From Solidesulfovibrio aerotolerans (GTDB lineage: Bacteria; Desulfobacterota; Desulfovibrionia; Desulfovibrionales; Desulfovibrionaceae), in the NCBI RefSeq assembly GCF_009856865.1, contig NZ_WVUD01000002.1, forward strand, positions 62,001-126,000: DNA of 64,000 nucleotides, given 5' to 3'. Every line of letters starts with the position of its first letter. Position 1 is the stretch's first letter. The notes under the pieces were generated by a model. It saw only the letters and a program-made list of their open reading frames with translations. It made no database searches and was not told where the DNA came from. Below are positions 8,865 through 18,168 of the stretch, one piece after another. The translations under genes were made by a program, and so were the position numbers.

Positions 8865-11018
8865 TTAGGCGATTTTGACTTCCGAGGCGATCCACATGGA
8901 CATGCCGGAGCCCGGCTCCTCGGCCACGGTCATAAGGGAGAGGTAGTTGGCTCCCTTGCCCTGGCTGAAGTAGTCGAAGGCGGTATGGCCAAAGCCCAGG
9001 GGGGCCGAGACCATGCCGGTCATGACGCTTTCAAAGATGTGGACTTTGGCCTGGCAGTCTACGCCGGCGGCGCTGAGCTTGACCGTCTGACCCTTTTTAA
9101 GACCCAGGGCTTTGGCGGTTTCGCTGTTAAGGCGCACGAAGGTGGTATCGCCGACCAGTTCGGTGTCGGGCACGGTGGTCAGATCCTGGCACGGAATGCC
9201 CGTGGCCGGGGTTCCGGTGCGCAGTTGGGAGTAGGGAGCCAGGGTGGCGGCGACAGCGGGTGCCTTGCCGGCCTTGACGGCCTTGGCCACCACTTCGGAG
9301 GCAAAGCCCATACCGGTCTGGGCCACCTGCCCGACCATGGTCCAGGCAAAGCCGGTTTCCAGAGCCTTCCAGAGATCGCCGCCGACCAGGGCGGGAGCCG
9401 GCTTGCCGGCCGCCACCTGCCAGGGCATGACGTCTTTGGCCACGAATCCGCCGCTGGCTTTGGCCAGACCGGCCACTTTTTCCTTGAGCACCTGCTGGAA
9501 GTTGTCAAACTTCAGTTCAATGCTCAGCTTGCGCGCCAGGGCCAGCAGGACGTCGCCAGTGGTCTTGGTGTCATGGATAGGCTTTTGGATGGGCCGCACC
9601 AGACTGTAGATGCAAAAACCCGAGCCATAGGGCGTCGCCACGTCGTCGTAGCGCTCCAGCGGCAGCGAGTTGGGCAGAACCAGATCACACAGGGCCGCCG
9701 TCTCATCCATAAACGACGAGAAGCTGACCTTAAACGGGATCTTTTCCAGGGCTTTGGCCATGGTCGCGGACTCGGGCAACCCGTAGGCCGGGTTGGCGTC
9801 GTACACCAAGAGGGCCTTGGGAGCCGGCGTCTTGCCTGCTTCCACACCTTTGAGGAAGGCGGGCAGGTCGCCGTCGAGCAGGGCCGCCCGGGACATGGCC
9901 CCAGGGACCACTGCGGCCAGTTCCGGCAGCATGTAGACGCCACCGGGCTTGTTGATGCGGCCCAGCAGCATGTTTAACGACATGCCGGCGATAAACGGGG
10001 CCGCGCCGAGTCCCTGTCCGAACGGGGAGCCGGTGACGACCAGGGGAGCCTTGGCCGAAGCCAGGGTCTTGGCGATGCCGGCCAGGACATCGGGAGCGAT
10101 GCCGGTGGCGCGCTTGACGTCTTCGGGGCCAAAGCCGCCGTTGACCACGGCCTTAAACGTATCAAAACCAGGAGCGTTGCTGGTCGCGCCGGCCTTGAGC
10201 AGATGCCAGGCGATGCCCAGGGCCACAATGCCGAAGTCGGCGGCACCAGCGGGAATCCACTGGTCGCACACCGAAGCGGTGTTGTTGCGGGTGGGTCCGA
10301 CGTAGATGTAGGTGGAAGCGGGCTTGGCTCCGGCCGGGCGGGTCGCGCCAAAGGCCTTGCGGTTACGCGTGGAGGTGCCCCAGGTTTCAAACAGGTCGGC
10401 TCCGAGCACGAGCACGGCGTCGGCATTTTCGAAGTCGTAGCCGGCCTGCCCCTGACCGCCCATGAGCTTTATGCCCTTGGCGGCGGAAGTCGCCTCGGTC
10501 GGCATCATGAAACAGCCGGCACTGCCGAGCTTGCCAACCAGGGCGGAGAGCACTTCGTTGACCGTGCCGGTGCCATCGCCGGAGATCGCGGCCACGGAAC
10601 CCTTGGCTGCGCCAAGTTTCTCGGCCATTTCAATCAGCGCCTGCTCCCAGGTGATGGGGGCAAAGGTTTTTCCCGAGCGCTTCATGGGCGATTTGATCCG
10701 GGCCGGGCTGTAGAGCATGTACACTTCGGACCGGGCCAGGGCGGACACGCCGCCGCGCGACAGCGGATGGTCCGGGTTGCCGCCGGCGCTGACCGGGTTG
10801 CCGGCCACACGCATGATCTTTAAGCCTTCGCAGGCCGGGCACAGCTTGCTCGAGGTACCCACGTAGTCAATCTGGCCCTTGGGAACCCGGGGGATCCACG
10901 ACCAGTTTTGCGTCCAGATAGAGGCGTCATCAATGAATTTCCACGGAATGGGGGTGAACATGGTGCCCACGGCGCCACCCGCCACAAGCCCGAGGAAAGC
11001 TCTGCGATCAAGTCCCAT
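8865..11018 (-). CDS. qrcB: Qrc complex molybdopterin-oxidoreductase-like subunit QrcB
   Basis: QrcB belongs to the molybdopterin oxidoreductase superfamily, but the characterised protein is reported to lack molybdenum. The 717-aa product starts with a Tat signal (RRAFLG at residues 5-10), which implies a periplasmic location. Only a CPAC pair (C60, C63) remains in the region where catalytic relatives bind a [4Fe-4S] cluster, consistent with loss of catalytic cofactors. The start at 11018 is preceded by AAGGGGGGAG; an upstream frame extension to 11075 would overlap qrcA. It is 10 nt downstream of qrcA. Confidence 0.95.
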   Translation of the reverse strand: MGLDRRAFLGLVAGGAVGTMFTPIPWKFIDDASIWTQNWSWIPRVPKGQIDYVGTSSKLCPACEGLKIMRVAGNPVSAGGNPDHPLSRGGVSALARSEVYMLYSPARIKSPMKRSGKTFAPITWEQALIEMAEKLGAAKGSVAAISGDGTGTVNEVLSALVGKLGSAGCFMMPTEATSAAKGIKLMGGQGQAGYDFENADAVLVLGADLFETWGTSTRNRKAFGATRPAGAKPASTYIYVGPTRNNTASVCDQWIPAGAADFGIVALGIAWHLLKAGATSNAPGFDTFKAVVNGGFGPEDVKRATGIAPDVLAGIAKTLASAKAPLVVTGSPFGQGLGAAPFIAGMSLNMLLGRINKPGGVYMLPELAAVVPGAMSRAALLDGDLPAFLKGVEAGKTPAPKALLVYDANPAYGLPESATMAKALEKIPFKVSFSSFMDETAALCDLVLPNSLPLERYDDVATPYGSGFCIYSLVRPIQKPIHDTKTTGDVLLALARKLSIELKFDNFQQVLKEKVAGLAKASGGFVAKDVMPWQVAAGKPAPALVGGDLWKALETGFAWTMVGQVAQTGMGFASEVVAKAVKAGKAPAVAATLAPYSQLRTGTPATGIPCQDLTTVPDTELVGDTTFVRLNSETAKALGLKKGQTVKLSAAGVDCQAKVHIFESVMTGMVSAPLGFGHTAFDYFSQGKGANYLSLMTVAEEPGSGMSMWIASEVKIA

Positions 11019-11028
11019 TTCTCCCCCC

Positions 11029-11598
11029 TTATTTATGACAGACGTAGCAGGCGTTGCTGGTGCCCATAGAGGCATGGCAGCGTTCGCATTCCCACATCTT
11101 CATCGTGTTTTTGCTGTAGCCGCTCAAACGATTTTCGTAATACGCCGGAGGAGTGTCCATCTTGGCCACATCGAGATGGCACTTGGTGCACTCGAATCCT
11201 CTGTGGGCGGCGTGGGAGAAAAATACGTTGTCGGGCTGGTACTGGTACACGAGCCAGGGGACTTGAACGCCAGTCTTGACATAATCTTTGACGAACTTGT
11301 CGATTTCCTTGCCGTTGGCCGTGGTTTCACCGGTTTCTTCGCCATGGCACTCGGCGCAGGACTCGGTCGTGGGCAGTCCGGCGAAACGACCGTCCGGACC
11401 CAGATGGTGGCATTGCTCACAGTCAATGCCAAGCTGTGCGTGGACCGTGTGACTGAAACGAATGGGTTGTGTCTTTTCGCTGTAAAGCAACTTCGGAAAG
11501 ATGACCCATCCTACCACGAGGGCGCCGACGAAGCCGATCAGGGCGCAAAGCACCATGCCGCCCACACCGCCGGCTGAATTCGATCTTTTCTCCTCCAT
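11029..11598 (-). CDS. qrcA: Qrc complex multiheme cytochrome c subunit QrcA
   Basis: QrcA receives electrons from the periplasmic cytochrome c3 pool. The 189-aa protein has one N-terminal membrane anchor (residues about 15-37) followed by a periplasmic domain with five CxxCH heme motifs (CEQCH, CAECH, CTKCH, CERCH, CYVCH). The characterised complex is described as containing six hemes c; I find only five canonical motifs here. The start at 11598 has AGGGG four bases upstream; an ATG at 11613 is an alternative. It is the first gene of qrcABCD. Confidence 0.94.
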   Translation of the reverse strand: MEEKRSNSAGGVGGMVLCALIGFVGALVVGWVIFPKLLYSEKTQPIRFSHTVHAQLGIDCEQCHHLGPDGRFAGLPTTESCAECHGEETGETTANGKEIDKFVKDYVKTGVQVPWLVYQYQPDNVFFSHAAHRGFECTKCHLDVAKMDTPPAYYENRLSGYSKNTMKMWECERCHASMGTSNACYVCHK

Positions 11599-11761
11599 AC
11601 TTCCCCTGCCCATGCCGTTGCTGGTTGTCCACCGCGCGCGATGACACACGGCGGCCGCTTTTCCCCTTGGGAAAAGGCGGAGTGTAAAAGACGTGTCGCC
11701 ACGTCCCGCATCCCGGCCGGGGGTTTGTCCCCTCGCCCCGGCCTGGATAGTCGCACCGAGC

Positions 11762-11791
11762 TTTTTACCCAGTCAAGAACTGCTGTGTCAA
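11762..11791 (-). promoter_or_regulatory. Candidate sigma-70 promoter of the qrc operon
   Basis: On the minus strand TTGACA (11791-11786) and TAAAAA (11767-11762) are 18 nt apart. The start site would lie about 155 nt upstream of qrcA. The -35 is perfect and the -10 is fair. Confidence 0.45.
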
Positions 11792-11807
11792 GGCCTTATG
11801 AAAAAAT

Positions 11808-13268
11808 TCACGAATCCCCGACATCCCGCTGACTCTCGCCTGACACCCTGGCACCACGGCCGTAGACATCGTCGAAACGCACGATGTCGTCTTCCTCAAG
11901 ATACGGTCCCGACTGGATTTCTATGATTTCAACTGGTACTTTGCCCGGGTTGGACAACCGGTGCAGACTGGTTTTCGGGATGTCCACGGACTGGTTGTCG
12001 GTCAGAAGAATTTCTTTGTCCCCCACCTGCACCAGCGCCGTGCCAGTAACCACCACCCAATGTTCGGCCCGATGGTGGTGCATCTGCAACGACAAACGCG
12101 CCCCGGGCGATACTTCGATCCGCTTGATCTTAAAACCCGGCCCGTCTTCAAGAACGGTGTAACTTCCCCACGGCCGACGCACCGTCATATGGGCCTCAAC
12201 CAGCTTGCTGCCCTGATCCTTGAGCGCTGCCACCACATCCTTGACCCGCTGGGCCTCGGACACGGGACAGACAAGCGTGGCATCGCGGGTCTGGATGACG
12301 ATGAGATCTTTGATCCCGGCCACGGCCAGGGTGCTTCCTTGGGAAAAAAAGAGCGAATTCGAGCAGTCCAGGGCCAGGACGTCGCCCTGGACCACGCAGC
12401 CGTTTGCGTCGCGCTTGCCCAAACGGTACAAGGCTTCCCAGTTGCCCAGGTCATCCCAGTCGAAACCGGCCTCCACCATGGCGATGCGGTCAAGCTTTTC
12501 CACCACGCCGTAATCCACGGACACATCCGGAATCCCGGCATACCCCTCGGCCAGAGGCCGTTGTCCCCGGGTCTGCCACCAGTCGTAAAGAACCGGGGCA
12601 TGTTCGGCCACGGCAGCGAGAAACACGTCGGCCCGAAAGACGAACATGCCGCTGTTCCAGTAATAGCGGCCGCTGGCCAGCAGTTTCTCAGCCGTTTCCC
12701 GATCTGGTTTTTCCGTAAAGCCAAGCACGGCGTAGCTCCCGGTTCCCAGGGACTCGCCGCGATGGATGTAGCCATAGCCTGTTTCCGGGGCCTGGGGCGG
12801 GACGCCGAAGGTGACAAACCAGCCCTCGGCCGCCAGCGCCGCCGCCTGGTCCATGCCCTCCCCCCAGGCGACCAGATTGTCGATGCGGTGGTCTGCCGGA
12901 AAAACGCCGACCACGGCCTGGGGATCAGCGGCCACGATGCGGTCCAGCCCGAGCAGGATGGCCGGCAAGGTGTTTTTGCCCAAGGGTTCGGCCAGCACGG
13001 CGGCAGCGACGTCAGGCAAAATGCCGCCCAACTGGGCGCGCACTTCAAAGACGTGCTCTTCGTTGGTCACCACCACGGTCTTGGTCGGCGAAAAGGCCTG
13101 GGCCACCCGGTGCGCCGTGGTCTGGAGCAGTGTTTCCTGGCCGCCCAGGGCCAGCAACTGTTTGGGCAGCAGGGTTCGCGACAAAGGCCAAAGCCGGGTG
13201 CCGGAACCACCGGCCAGGATCAGAGCGAAGCGATTGCTTTGCGCCGCGCCGGATTCGGTGCTGGTCAT
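11808..13268 (-). CDS. manC: Mannose-1-phosphate guanylyltransferase/mannose-6-phosphate isomerase
   Basis: This bifunctional enzyme (ManC/AlgA/CpsB type) converts fructose-6-P to mannose-6-P and mannose-1-P to GDP-mannose. The 486-aa protein has the nucleotidyltransferase motif LAGGSGTRLWPLSR at residues 18-31, FTEKPD near the middle, and a C-terminal cupin isomerase domain with QMHHHRAEHW. The start at 13268 has GGAG 5 nt upstream. It is 16 nt downstream of rfbC, so the two form a leftward sugar-nucleotide operon. Confidence 0.94.
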   Translation of the reverse strand: MTSTESGAAQSNRFALILAGGSGTRLWPLSRTLLPKQLLALGGQETLLQTTAHRVAQAFSPTKTVVVTNEEHVFEVRAQLGGILPDVAAAVLAEPLGKNTLPAILLGLDRIVAADPQAVVGVFPADHRIDNLVAWGEGMDQAAALAAEGWFVTFGVPPQAPETGYGYIHRGESLGTGSYAVLGFTEKPDRETAEKLLASGRYYWNSGMFVFRADVFLAAVAEHAPVLYDWWQTRGQRPLAEGYAGIPDVSVDYGVVEKLDRIAMVEAGFDWDDLGNWEALYRLGKRDANGCVVQGDVLALDCSNSLFFSQGSTLAVAGIKDLIVIQTRDATLVCPVSEAQRVKDVVAALKDQGSKLVEAHMTVRRPWGSYTVLEDGPGFKIKRIEVSPGARLSLQMHHHRAEHWVVVTGTALVQVGDKEILLTDNQSVDIPKTSLHRLSNPGKVPVEIIEIQSGPYLEEDDIVRFDDVYGRGARVSGESQRDVGDS

Positions 13269-13284
13269 GCTGTCTCCTTCGGTG

Positions 13285-13842
13285 TCAGGGGACGTAGGCA
13301 AAGGGTGAACCGACGTCCGCCAGTCGCGGCTGGACAGCGTCCTTTTCCGAAAGGACGGGCTCGGTTACCGGCCAGGACACGCCGATGTCCGGATCGTTCC
13401 AGGCGATGCCGGCATCCAGGGACGGGGCATAGGGCGCATCGACCTTGTACATGAATTCCGCGCCTTCGGTCAGCGTGACATAGCCGTGGGCAAAGCCTCG
13501 GGGCACCATGAGGCGCTTGAAATTCGTCTCGGACAACTCGATGCCGAACCATTTCTTATACGTCGGCGAGCCCAGCCGCAAATCCACGGCTACATCAAAA
13601 ACGGCTCCGCGCGTCACCCAGACAAGCTTGGCCTGGGTGGCTGGCGGCTGTTGAAAATGCAGTCCCCGCAGCACGCCCCGGGGACCGGAACGGGCATGAT
13701 TGTCCTGAACAAAATCGAAATCCAGCCCAGCTTCGGCAAAGGCCGCCCGACTGTACGTTTCCAGAAAAAAACCCCGAGGATCGCCGAAAACCTTGGGCGT
13801 AACGACGACGAGCCCCGGGATGCCGGTTTGCGACACCTCCAC
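13285..13842 (-). CDS. rfbC: dTDP-4-dehydrorhamnose 3,5-epimerase
   Basis: RfbC/RmlC catalyses the third step of dTDP-L-rhamnose synthesis. The 185-aa protein has the RmlC landmarks: R23 and F25 in DPRGFF, catalytic H62 in GLHFQ, K72, and the tyrosine at 132. Start and length match the family. It precedes manC in the same direction; rfbA, B and D are not in the window. The pair suggests O-antigen or other surface polysaccharide synthesis. Confidence 0.94.
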   Translation of the reverse strand: MEVSQTGIPGLVVVTPKVFGDPRGFFLETYSRAAFAEAGLDFDFVQDNHARSGPRGVLRGLHFQQPPATQAKLVWVTRGAVFDVAVDLRLGSPTYKKWFGIELSETNFKRLMVPRGFAHGYVTLTEGAEFMYKVDAPYAPSLDAGIAWNDPDIGVSWPVTEPVLSEKDAVQPRLADVGSPFAYVP

Positions 13843-14089
13843 GCGGGACCTCCTTTTGCTTCAAGACATGCATAAATTCTCGCGGCACGGATGCCGCACT
13901 CCCTATCCCATTTCAAGGGCTTGGACAACAACCCTCGCAGTCCCGTCCAGCCGGCGGCACCAGGATGCCACGGCCGGCTGGAGAGGACCAATCAACTTTA
14001 TCGTCGCCAACCGGCCTATGGCCACAGTCGGCAACCGGGCCATCGCGCCTGCCGGGCCGGTCCGGGGCCGGACCGCTGCCGGCCGGACG

Positions 14090-15544
14090 CTATTTTCCCC
14101 GGCGAACCGGCCGTACCGCCGGCTTTTTGGATGTCCGGGCCGGACCGCCCGCTTTCTCCCGGCTCTGGGGGGAGCCAGCTTTGCGACCGGGCCGGCCCGC
14201 CCGGAGAGGCCCGGCCGGGCCGGCTCCGCTCCCGCCGGGTTTGGGCGCTCTGCTCCGCCCCGCATCCCGGGTAGGCGGTGTTTTTGGAGCGGTTCCCCTG
14301 CCCCGCTCGTTACGCTCCGGTTGGGGACGTTCGCTTGGCCGGGCCGCCGGATCGCCGGGCAGCGTCACCCGGGGTGCGCCGCTTTTCCCGTCGCAGGGAG
14401 CGTCGGGCGGCACTTCCACCGCCAGCAGATCGCCCGGAGCCGGCGGGCAGCGATCCGGGGCCACCAGCACCACCAGACCGCTCTGGGAGCAGCCGTAGAC
14501 CGCGCTGCCGGGCACATCGGTCAGGGCAAAGGCCCCGGAAACCACCCGCACCGCCTGCTTTTCCAGGGTCGGCTGGACCTTGCGGGCCAGCAGATAGGCC
14601 AAGCTCAGGCGCTCCTTGCCCAGGTTGGCCCGGTCGGAAAACGTGGTCAACCACTTGGGCGCGCCCTTGGGCGACATGTTGAAATGGCACCAGGCCCGGG
14701 TCCGCCCCCCGGCCAGGACGCATTCCTCGCGATGGGGGCAGGGTCCGGACAGATGGATGTCCAAATCAATAAAGGCCTCACGCATGCCCAGCAGACACCG
14801 CCAGCCCAGGCGCGTCCCAGGCTCCACCACCAGCGCCCGGCCGCCCGGGGCCAGGGATTCGACGAGCTGGGCGGCCACGCGCTCCATGCGGGAATCCAGC
14901 GGATCGCGACTGGAGCCGGCCAATTCATTGGCCACGTTGATCATGGCGACAAGATCCGCGCCATCCGTCAGCCCCTGCCAGTATTCACCCCGGGCCACCC
15001 GGATGCGCCAGGGCGCGTCCTCGGCCGTGGGATCGAAACCGGCCAGTTCGGCAAAAAGCTTTAAGCCCAGATCCAGCGCCCGCCGGGAGCGGTCGATGCA
15101 GGAAATCCGCAATTTCTTGCGCCGCAGATCCGGTCGCGACAGCCACAGGGCCTGGACAAAGGTGAGCGGGCCGCTGCCCAGGTCGCAGACCAGGGCATTG
15201 TCCGGAAGGTTGAGGTCAAGCCCCGGCAAAAGGCGCGATAAGCGGATGAGATTCCAGGGCAGATAATACCAGGCGTAGGCGGACAAGGCGCGCGGATCGC
15301 TTAAGTAACCGGGACGCGGGCCGCCTTCGCGCTCGGAGGTCAGCGACTGGGACAGCTCGCGCACCAGACGCGGCAACTGGCGTTCCATGCCGGAACGCAG
15401 CGGCATGGCCCGGCGCAGCAGGTCCGGGTAGGCGGCCAGCCGGGCCGTGAGATCGGGAGGCAGGGGCGTAAACAGGCGGCGCAAAAAGACCGGCTTCGTT
15501 GGCGCACCGGGTCGGTGCAAAGGGGCGTCGGCATCAGGGGACAT
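14090..15544 (-). CDS. Rsm22-like small-ribosomal-subunit methyltransferase
   Basis: This 484-aa protein resembles the Rsm22 family, SAM-dependent methyltransferase-like proteins linked to the small ribosomal subunit. Visible are a SAM motif (CDLGSGPLTFVQAL, about residues 115-130) and the family cysteine motif CPHREEC followed by WCHF (about 275-295). From about residue 355 it carries a roughly 130-residue Pro/Arg/Gly/Lys-rich basic tail. The start at 15544 overlaps the end of the upstream ferredoxin protein by 11 nt, with AAAGGATG upstream. Function is inferred from family only. Confidence 0.75.
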   Translation of the reverse strand: MSPDADAPLHRPGAPTKPVFLRRLFTPLPPDLTARLAAYPDLLRRAMPLRSGMERQLPRLVRELSQSLTSEREGGPRPGYLSDPRALSAYAWYYLPWNLIRLSRLLPGLDLNLPDNALVCDLGSGPLTFVQALWLSRPDLRRKKLRISCIDRSRRALDLGLKLFAELAGFDPTAEDAPWRIRVARGEYWQGLTDGADLVAMINVANELAGSSRDPLDSRMERVAAQLVESLAPGGRALVVEPGTRLGWRCLLGMREAFIDLDIHLSGPCPHREECVLAGGRTRAWCHFNMSPKGAPKWLTTFSDRANLGKERLSLAYLLARKVQPTLEKQAVRVVSGAFALTDVPGSAVYGCSQSGLVVLVAPDRCPPAPGDLLAVEVPPDAPCDGKSGAPRVTLPGDPAARPSERPQPERNERGRGTAPKTPPTRDAGRSRAPKPGGSGAGPAGPLRAGRPGRKAGSPQSREKAGGPARTSKKPAVRPVRRGK

Positions 15545-17093
15545 AGGAAAAAACCATCCTTTGGATGAAAGCGTTGCCGGCACCGCCGGCATCGACAAGG
15601 GGAACAATGGTCGTACGGGCGGCCAGGGCGGCAACTTGTTCGCGGCTGGCCGGGTCAGTCAAAAAAAGCGCCGCCCCTTCCAGGGAAAGATTGCCAGCGA
15701 CGTGGGTTCGACCGGCCAAACCGGGTGGTATGAAACCCAATGTTTCCAAATCATTTGGGAAAACAGCCGCTCCAAACGCGCCGGCCAGATACACCGAGGC
15801 CAGGTGCGCCGTGGTCAACCCGGCGGCAGCCAATAACGTCGAAACAGCCAGGTTGCAGGCCGCTTTGACCTTGAGCAATTCCTCGACATCCGACGCGGGC
15901 AAGCGACAGCCGGCCGTCTCGAAATACGCCTCCCCATCCTGGGACCCGACCTGGGCGGCCAGCCGTCGCCCGAGCGGGGTCGCGGCCGGGGTTGTAGCGA
16001 ATCGGCCGTCAGCGTCAAGGATTCCCTGCTCCCGCAGCCGGGCCGTCAGGGACAGATAGCCCGGTCCGGCGATGCCGCGCGGGGACTCGGCAGTCGGTGC
16101 ATCGCCGAACAAAACCGGCACGAGCCCGGCCGGCGTCAGGTCAAAAGCCACCGCCACCCCCGGCCCGGCCATGGCTCCCTGGGAAAGCCCCACACCTTCC
16201 AGGGCCGGCCCAAGCGGCGCGCTGGCGGCCAGATAGCGGCCCGCATCCAAAGCCAGGACCATCTCGGCGTTGGTGCCCAGATCCGCCAGTAAAAAGGGAT
16301 AGGCCGGGGCCTGCCGCACCAGCGCGGCCAGCCCGGCGGCGATGTCGGCGCCCACAAACGGCCCGAACAGCGGCGGGATATAGGCCGGCGGCAAGCGCTC
16401 GTCCAGTACGACAGACTCCCCGGCCGGCCATTCCAGGGCATAGGGTGCGCGGGCCAGACCGCCAAGCGGTTTGTCGCACAATATCGAAACCATGGCTGAA
16501 TTGCCGGCCACACACAGGTCCGCCAACTGCGGGCCGGCCTGGGCGGCCAGACCGATAAGCGCGTCAATGACCAGCCGGCGCAGATAGGCCCCGCCCCCGG
16601 GTTCCAGGGCAAAGGCCAGACGGGAGACCACTTCGCCCCCGGCCCCGAGCTGGGGATTGACGCCGCGCCCTTGCGCCAGCGTGCGGCCATCGGCCAGGGA
16701 CACCAGCCGCCAGGCCAGGCCTGTGGTGCCCAGATCAACAGCCAGCCCCAGCGGGCCGGCCCCGGCCAGGGGCATGGCCAGCCTGCCAGCGGCCGTGGGC
16801 CGACCGGGCTCGGCCACCTCCAGACACTGCCCTTCCCGCACCGGCTGCAGGCAGGCCAGCCGCCAGCCGCTGGCCAGCTCAGGGACTGAGAAGCGGCGTC
16901 TCTCAGCGGTCAGGGGTGGTGGTGCGTCACCGACAAAGCGCACCCGGCAGCGGCCGCACCGGCCCAGCCCGGCGCACAACGGCACGCCGACAAAAAATCC
17001 GGCCCGAAAAAGCGCCCGGCCCAGGGTTTCGCCCGGAGCCGCCGTCAGGGACAGTTTCCCAGCCGGTGTCTGCACTGAAAAATTGATTGCCAT
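15534..17093 (-). CDS. Corrinoid activation protein-like [2Fe-2S] ASKHA ATPase (RACo/DUF4445)
   Basis: RACo-type proteins use ATP to reductively reactivate Co(II) corrinoid proteins. The 519-aa product has an N-terminal plant-type ferredoxin domain (C40, C46, C49, C81), a linker, and an ASKHA ATPase region beginning near residue 118 with AVDLGTTGLAWRLV and later LADLGTNAEM. I chose ATG 17093 at the ferredoxin start; a TTG at 17102 with GGGGGAC upstream is a credible alternative. No corrinoid methyltransferase lies in the window, so the client protein is unknown. It is coupled to the Rsm22-like gene. Confidence 0.8.
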   Translation of the reverse strand: MAINFSVQTPAGKLSLTAAPGETLGRALFRAGFFVGVPLCAGLGRCGRCRVRFVGDAPPPLTAERRRFSVPELASGWRLACLQPVREGQCLEVAEPGRPTAAGRLAMPLAGAGPLGLAVDLGTTGLAWRLVSLADGRTLAQGRGVNPQLGAGGEVVSRLAFALEPGGGAYLRRLVIDALIGLAAQAGPQLADLCVAGNSAMVSILCDKPLGGLARAPYALEWPAGESVVLDERLPPAYIPPLFGPFVGADIAAGLAALVRQAPAYPFLLADLGTNAEMVLALDAGRYLAASAPLGPALEGVGLSQGAMAGPGVAVAFDLTPAGLVPVLFGDAPTAESPRGIAGPGYLSLTARLREQGILDADGRFATTPAATPLGRRLAAQVGSQDGEAYFETAGCRLPASDVEELLKVKAACNLAVSTLLAAAGLTTAHLASVYLAGAFGAAVFPNDLETLGFIPPGLAGRTHVAGNLSLEGAALFLTDPASREQVAALAARTTIVPLVDAGGAGNAFIQRMVFSYVP

Positions 17094-17183
17094 TTCCAGC
17101 AATTGTCCCCCATTTTGCGCCCCTGGACAAGCGTTGCCTGCGCGATCAGGCAGATTTCAATTTATTAAATTCTCAAAATAGCC

Positions 17184-17212
17184 TTGACGGGTCTTTTTGA
17201 AGCTTTTAAACA
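17184..17212 (+). promoter_or_regulatory. Candidate sigma-70 promoter for the NlpC/P60 gene
   Basis: TTGACG (17184-17189) and TAAACA (17207-17212) are separated by exactly 17 nt in a locally AT-rich stretch. This gives a leader of roughly 140 nt before the TTG start at 17361. Confidence 0.5.
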
Positions 17213-17360
17213 GCAATCTACCTTTTGAAAATGTATCCGGCGATTTGAACGACGCTCTTCGCCCCTGGTCGCAGCGTTGAGCAGGCCCCACGACTCCGAA
17301 AGGATTGGAAAGATACGTGGAAGCGGCCCCGGCCGGCAACTCCAGCAAGGAGGAAAAGTT

Positions 17361-18083
17361 TTGACCGACGCGCGCGCGCACGCCAACGCCCTCAGCAAGC
17401 TCAAACCGTACGTCGTCATGGCAACCCTGGCCCTGCTCTTGGCCGGGTGCTCCTCGAAACCCAAAACATACTCCTACCAGTTCGAAGAATATCAGGGCTT
17501 TAATGCCCGCAACAGTTTTATTACCGCCAATGATCCCGAAGCCCGGCTCATTGCCTCTGCTGAGAACAATCTCATTTCCGGGAATCTTTTCGACCAGGGT
17601 GGCCATTCTGCGGCCCCCAAACAGACAGCATCTGCGACTGAAAAATTCGCCAGCGACAAACTCATTAGCGACAATCTTTTTCAACTGAGTTCCGTGCGGC
17701 GCAAGGACGGCGGCGTTTACGAACGCATGCTACGCACCGCCTCCAGTCAAATCGGCACGCCCTACCGCTCGGGCGGCTGCGATCCCAACTCCGGGTTCGA
17801 CTGCTCCGGCTTTACCACCTGGGTCTTTAACCGCTATGGCATGCATCTGCCGCGCTCCTCGCGTGAGCAGTACCAAATGGGCACCATGGTGGCCAGCAAG
17901 AACAATCTGCGCAAAGGCGATCTGGTCTTTTTCCGCTCCAAACGGGGCATCAATCACGTCGGCATCTATCTGGAAGACGGCAAGTTCATCCACAGCGCAA
18001 CCTATGGCAAGAACGTGACCATCTCGCACCTTGAAGAAGATTACTGGAGAACGCATTATGCCGGAGGCCGTCGGGTCTTCTAG
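17361..18083 (+). CDS. NlpC/P60 family cell-wall hydrolase lipoprotein
   Basis: This is a probable peptidoglycan endopeptidase anchored as a lipoprotein. I chose a TTG start at 17361, because a perfect AAGGAGG lies 7 nt upstream (17347-17353); the longer ORF from 17277 would ignore it. The 240-aa product has a lipobox LLAGC (C30) and a C-terminal NlpC/P60 domain with catalytic C148 (FDCSGF), H199 (NHVGIY) and a third polar residue at H211. The linker contains a short duplicated motif, LIS-x-NLF, at 71-77 and 101-107. A strong terminator follows. Confidence 0.9.
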   Translation: MTDARAHANALSKLKPYVVMATLALLLAGCSSKPKTYSYQFEEYQGFNARNSFITANDPEARLIASAENNLISGNLFDQGGHSAAPKQTASATEKFASDKLISDNLFQLSSVRRKDGGVYERMLRTASSQIGTPYRSGGCDPNSGFDCSGFTTWVFNRYGMHLPRSSREQYQMGTMVASKNNLRKGDLVFFRSKRGINHVGIYLEDGKFIHSATYGKNVTISHLEEDYWRTHYAGGRRVF

Positions 18084-18118
18084 CACCGCCTTGGGTGCGT
18101 GTCGCCATGTGACCAGCC

Positions 18119-18154
18119 AAGCGGGTTCCCCCCGGACGGGGAGCCCGCTTTTTT
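18119..18154 (+). terminator. Rho-independent terminator after the NlpC/P60 gene
   Basis: A 13-bp stem with one G-T pair (18119-18131 with 18138-18150, loop CCGGAC) is followed by six T residues. It lies 36 nt after the stop and inside the upstream extension of the next ORF. Confidence 0.9.
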
Positions 18155-18168
18155 GTCCGGCCCGGGCC

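Noticed and set aside
17157-17684. 175-aa minus-strand ORF opposite the NlpC/P60 gene
   Set aside because: It lies antisense to a well-supported gene with clear catalytic residues.
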